NCBI GenBank assembly: GCA_963576565.1
Contig: OY755046.1
Location: 48,044,786 to 48,108,785 of the forward strand
Source of the DNA: Aspidapion aeneum
Lineage: Eukaryota > Arthropoda > Insecta > Coleoptera > Brentidae
Length of the DNA stretch: 64,000 nucleotides
Reading direction: 5' to 3'
Each line of letters opens with the position of its first letter. Position 1 is the first letter of the stretch. The notes under the pieces are model-generated. The model did no database searches. It had not been told where the DNA came from and worked only from the letters and a program-made list of their open reading frames with translations. The position numbers and the translations under genes are program-made. This document shows, one piece after another, positions 39,401 to 45,400 of the stretch.

Positions 39401-42400
39401 GGATGCGAACCTCTGAAAACGGGACGGAGCGCTGCATGACATGGGCATAAATATTATGTAGTATGTTGGCAACAACGCACTCTGCAGCCGTGGAATTACC
39501 TCTTTACTTTTTAATGCGGAGACTAAAAACTTCTGTCGCATTACATAAAATTTTAATCGGCGAGATTGCTGTGTTTTATTTTTATTGTTCAGTTGGGTTG
39601 GTTTGAAATGGCGCATAGTAAAAAACTTCTTATTTTACGTGAAAAAATGGAAGTTGTTAATGTTTTGGAGAAGGAACATCTATTAGCACGAAAGATCGCT
39701 GAAAAATTTAATATCGGAAAAAGTCAAACAGCGGAAATTCGTAATAAATAAATATTAACTTTTCGCAGTTCTCTTGAGACAAACTCGACGAAACCGCGAG
39801 TGTCCGTTTATATACAGTAAACAAAAATATACTTTACCAAAAAACCCTGCATCAAATTGTTCAATCTTGGTGATTTTGCCAGTTCTCTGGGGGATTTCGG
39901 GATGACCTGGATCCCATCTTCTGTTGTCGCCAGACACCATGTCCACTTTGTTGAAGAGATTGTCTCGGAAATGATGAACATCGTCAGAGTCTGGAAATTT
40001 CCCGGCTAAACCTACAGAACAAGAAGTTTGGTGTAACATCTACAAAACGATTTTTTTATACGACGGACCAGGTGCTCATATATGGCAAGCACGACTTGAA
40101 GGTTTCTTAATAAAGATATACTAGATATCTTAGAGACGTGGTGTATTTACGAAAAGATATCGTAAAAAGTCGTACTTTGCAAATGCTTATATTTTAAAGA
40201 TGTTTCCTAATTAAAGGACATTTCTTAAATGCTAATGATTTCTTTTAATAATATATGTATTACTCAAAGACACATAATAAATAAAAAAATTTTAAAAAGT
40301 ATGAATAGGATGTGATGATTCCTATCACATGCTTTGGCCAATAGCTAGCTTTAAATAATCTCCGAGCCGTCACATGCTATGCGAAAAAACCTCTATTGCG
40401 CAAGCTTCTCCTACGATCCGACCGGGAAACGTTCAGTCGGTACGGGGCAGAAAACTAGATTTCGCTTTAAAATTTTCAAAGTTTGGCCATTTTGGTCTTA
40501 TGGGATTCCCTACCCTAAAATATGCTAAATAACGTTTTTCCGAATCCTAACGTAGGGTGTCGTTTTTTCTTATCGCTATGGCCCTCCCATACTGCAACTC
40601 GGTGTTTTTGTTAATAAACTGTATAATTTTCAACCAAAATGGCTCAACGTTTGGTCATTTTGGTGTTATGGAATTCCGTACCCTAAAATTCGCTAAATGA
40701 GGTTTTTCCGAATCTCCACTCGCAGTGTGGCTTTTTGGGATCTCTATTGCCCTACTATACTGTAATTTGGTGCTTTTGTTGCAAAAATGTATAGTTTATA
40801 AAATATGAATTTTCAAAGTCTTGCCATTTTGGTCATATGGAATCTCATATCCTAAAATTCGCTAAATGACGTTTTTCCAAATCTCCACTCACAGAGTGGT
40901 GGGATCCCTATATATTGTAACTCGGTGCTTTTGTTGCTAAAATGTATAGTTTATAAAATATGAATTTTCAAAATTTTGCCATTTGGGTCATATCCTAAAA
41001 GTTGCTAAATGACGTATTTCCGAATCTCCACGCACAGTGTGGCTTTTTGGCGTCTCTATGGCCCCACCATACTGCAACTCAAAGTTTGGCCATTTTGGTT
41101 TAAGGGATTCCCTACCCTAAAATTCGCTAAATGACGTTTTTTTCAATCGTAAGGCAGGGTGACGTTTTTTTGTATCTTTATGGCCCTACCATAATGCAAC
41201 TCGCTGTTTGATAATATAAACTGTATAGTTTTTAAAATATAAATTTTCAAAATTTGGTAATTTTGATCTTAAGGGATGTTTTTGTTAATAAACTGTATAG
41301 TTTTTAAAATATAAATTTTCAAAATATGGTAATTTTGATCTTAAGGGATTCCCTACCCTAAAATTCGCTAAATGACTTTTTTTGAATTTTACCTCAGAAT
41401 GTTGTTTTCTCGCATCTCTATGGCCCGACCATACTGCAAATCGGTACTTTTGTTGATAAACTGTATATTTTTTGAAATATGAATTTTCAAAGTTTGACCA
41501 TTATGGTCTTATGGGATTCCCTACCCTAAAATTCGCTAAATGGCGTTTTTTTGAATCTTTACTCAGGGTGTGGTTTTTTCGTATCTCTATGGCCTTACCA
41601 TACTGCAACTAGGTGCTTTTGTTGATAAACTGTATAGTTTATAAAATGTGAATTTTCAAAGTTTTGCCATTTTGGTCATATGGGATCTTATATCCTAAAA
41701 GTTGCTAAATGACGTTTTTCCGAATCTCTACTCACAGTGTGGCTTTTTATGATCTCTATGGCCGTATTATACTGTAACTTGGTGCTTTTGTTGCTAAAAT
41801 GTATAGTTTATGAAATATGAATTTTCAAAATTTGACCATTAGGGTCTTATGGGATTCCCTACCCTAAAATTCGCTAAATGACGTTTTTCCAAATCTTAAC
41901 TTAGGGTGTGGTTTTTTTTGCATCTCTATGGCCCCACCATACTGCAACTCGGTGCTTTTGTTGATAAACTGAATAGAATATTCGAAATTTGGCCATTTTT
42001 GTCTTATGAGATACCCTACCCTGAAATTCGCTAAATGACGTTTTTCCGAATCTTAACTCAGGGTGTGGTCTTTTTTTGCGCCACTATGGCCTCACCATAC
42101 TGCAACTCGGCGCTTTTGTTGATAAACTATATAGCTTTTAAAATATGAATTTTTAAAGTTTGGCCATTTTGGTCTTATGTGATTCTCTACCCTAAAATTC
42201 GCTAAATGACGTTTTTCCAAATCTTAACTTAGAGTGTGGTTTTTTCGCATCTCTATGGCCCCACCATACTGCAACTCGGTGCGTTTGTTAATAAACTGAA
42301 TAGTTTTTGAAATATGAATCATAACAAAAACATTTCATGTAAAAAAAAGCCAAGTACGCGAAAATGGCATTCCGTAAAAAGAATTGAGATAAGAGTAAAG

Positions 42401-45400
42401 CCAAGTTCTCCATTACAAATTTCAAAATGAAAGGTTCTTACTAGTTTGGAAATGTTTTTTTAAACTTTGCTATTACAGCCAAACTTCTTTATGTTCAATT
42501 TAGCACTGTGCCTAAGAGTCATTTACAGCCGTAATAGCCAAGTTTAGAAAAATATTTCCAAACTAGTATGAACCTTTCATTTTGAAATTTGTATTGGAGA
42601 ACTTGGCTTTACTTTTATCTCAATTCTTTTTACGGAATGCCATTTTCGCGTACTTGGCTCTTTTTTACATAAAATGTTTTTGTTATGATTTCACTTCTTT
42701 TTTAAAGGAATTGGATAATACTTAATTTTTAAGGCAGTAAAATATTCGGAATATTGTTCAAAACTTTTGCAATACCTTACTTAAATTTTTGAGGTTTTTT
42801 AATTTTTTTCCATGGTTTTATCGTAGTTCCTATCAGCCTTCCAAAGCTCAGCTCTCTAGCGTTTCTGAAAGGGCACAATGTTACTTTTACATAACTTTAC
42901 ATGTATAGGGGAGGGAAATAAATTAAAATTGTCGTGTTTTTAAATTTTGTCCTATAGTTTTATCATAGTTCCTATCAGTCTTCCAATGCTTAGCTCTCTA
43001 GCGTTTCTGGAAGTGGGTAATGTTACTTTTACATAACTTTACATTTATAGGGGAGTAGAGTAAATGAAAATATTGGACTTTTTAATTTTTTTCCCATGGT
43101 TTTATCATAATTTCTATCAGCATTCCAATGCTCAGCTCTCTAGCGTTTCTGGGCGTGGGCAATGTTAGTTTTGTATAAATTTACATTTATAGGAGAGGGA
43201 AGTAAATTAAAATGTTGGTGTTTTTAAATTTTTTCATATAGTTTTATCATATTGTCTTTCAGTCTTAAAAAGTTCAGCTCTCTATCGTTTCTGGAAGTGG
43301 GCAGTGTTACTTTTACATAACTTGACATTTATAGGGGAAGGAAGTAAATTAGAATTTTGGGGTGTTTTAATTTTTTTCTATAACTTTATCATAGTTACTA
43401 TCGGTCTTCCATAGCTCAGCTCTCTAACATGTCTGGAAGTAGGCAATGTTACTTTTACTTAACTTTACATTTATAGGGGAGGGAAGTAAATTAGAATTTC
43501 GGGGTGTTTTAATTTTTTCCTATAGTTTTATCATAGTTCCTATCAGTCTGCCAAAGCTCAACTCTCTAGCATTTCTGGAAGTGGGCGATGCTACTTTTAC
43601 ATAACTTTAAATGTATAGGGGAGGGGAGTAAATTAAAATTTTGAGGTTTTTTACTTTTCCAGGGGTTTGATCATAATTTCTATCAGTCTGCCAAATTTCA
43701 GCTTTGTAGCATGTCTGGAAGTACAGTAGAATATTGATGATCTATACATGAGTGAGTGAGTGGCTATTTCGACGTTTTTTGACATTTCGTAACTTCTTTA
43801 CTACTTTATGGAATTCCATGAAACTTGGAGTGGTTGTGAACTCCATGGAGGTCTACGACTGTGCAAAGTTTGAGATTCGTAGCTCATTCCGAAGTAGAGT
43901 TTTGGGTAGGTCAAATATCGGCTGAAATGTTTCAAGAAAAGATGGTTTCGGCGCGCGAACTTGGCGAGGCACTGCCGTGCCTTCAGATTTTCAAAGTTCG
44001 ACCATGTTGGTCTCATGGAATTCACTACCCTAAAATTCGCTAAATTACGTTTTTCCGAATCTTATCTCGGGGTGTGATTTTTTTCCATCACTATGGCCCC
44101 ACCAGTCGCGGATCTGGGCGTAAATCTAGGTGGAGGGGTAATTGTCATTGTTATTAATGTCTGCTGTATTTTAGCTTTGTAGCATGTCTGGAGGTACAGT
44201 AGAATTTTGATGATCTATACATGAGTGAGTGAGTAACTACTTTTCTGCTTGATGAAAGTCCATGAAACTTGGAGGGATTGTTAAGTCTATTAAGGTCTAC
44301 GACTAAGCACAGTTTGAGTTTCCTAGCTCCAAGCGCGGATCTGGGTGAAAATCTAGGGGGTAATATACGACAAAAAAATTATTTGTAATATAATTTTTTT
44401 TCGAGGGGGGGGTAATTCTCCTATTTTCCCTTAAATCAATAACAAAAAGTGTTTTTTTTTGTTCTAGGGGGGGGGGTAATTACCACGTTACCCCCCCCTC
44501 AAATCCGCGCTTGCGTAGCTCATTCCGAAGTAGAATTATCGATAGGTCAAATATGGGCTGAAATTTTTCATAAAAAGGTGGTACAGCAGTTTAGAAAAAC
44601 ATTTCCAAACTAGTAAGAACTTTTCATTTTGAAATTTATATTAGAGAACTTGGCTTTACTTACTTGGAATACCATTTTCGCGTACTTGGCTTTTCTTACA
44701 TGAGATGTTTTTCTTATGTTAAAATTTCCCAAAGTTAATATTGGCCCAAATTTTTTGCTAAATGTTAAAAATTAATAAAGTAGTAAAGTAGTTACGAAAT
44801 TTCAAAAAACTTCGAAATTGCCACTCACTCACTCATACAGTAGACTCGCGCTAGTGTGAACACGAAAAAAATCTGCACGTTCATACCATGGAGACTGTTC
44901 ACACTACGGAAGGTCTATTCTAAAACCGAACTTTTAAATGTAACTATTCTTAAAATTTAGAGCAAATCTATAAGTTTCTGCTGAAAATGACAATTTAAAG
45001 TATCGACAAATTCCACAATTATGAATTTTTATAAAACTTCAAAATTTACATATCATTAGGTAAAATACGATGTTATTTTAGTCCAAACTTATCTAGCTGA
45101 CCAATGAGTGGCTACTGTTGGGTCTCAATATTTCTTAGGCTCTAACACCTATCTTGTTTGTTTCTGACTATAATTTAACCACTTCAAGTGATTCCAAAAC
45201 ATACTTTACTGCACCTTTTTCAGGTGTCTTCATTTCGTTCCCAGATTCGCCTTCCAGACTTACCTTTGGGAGTAAGAATTAAAAACTTCTTAGTTTTTAC
45301 CATTTTACAAAGCAAAGCATGAAATGGTACTAGTATTTACCACAAAAAACGAATTAAAACTAAGTAACTCTCGGTAATTCCCCTAAATCTTACCATTTGA

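Noticed and set aside
40440..43990. Regularly spaced repeats that could suggest a CRISPR-like array
   Set aside because: Units of 145-170 bp diverge along their whole length with no constant repeat/variable spacer pattern; eukaryotic satellite DNA.
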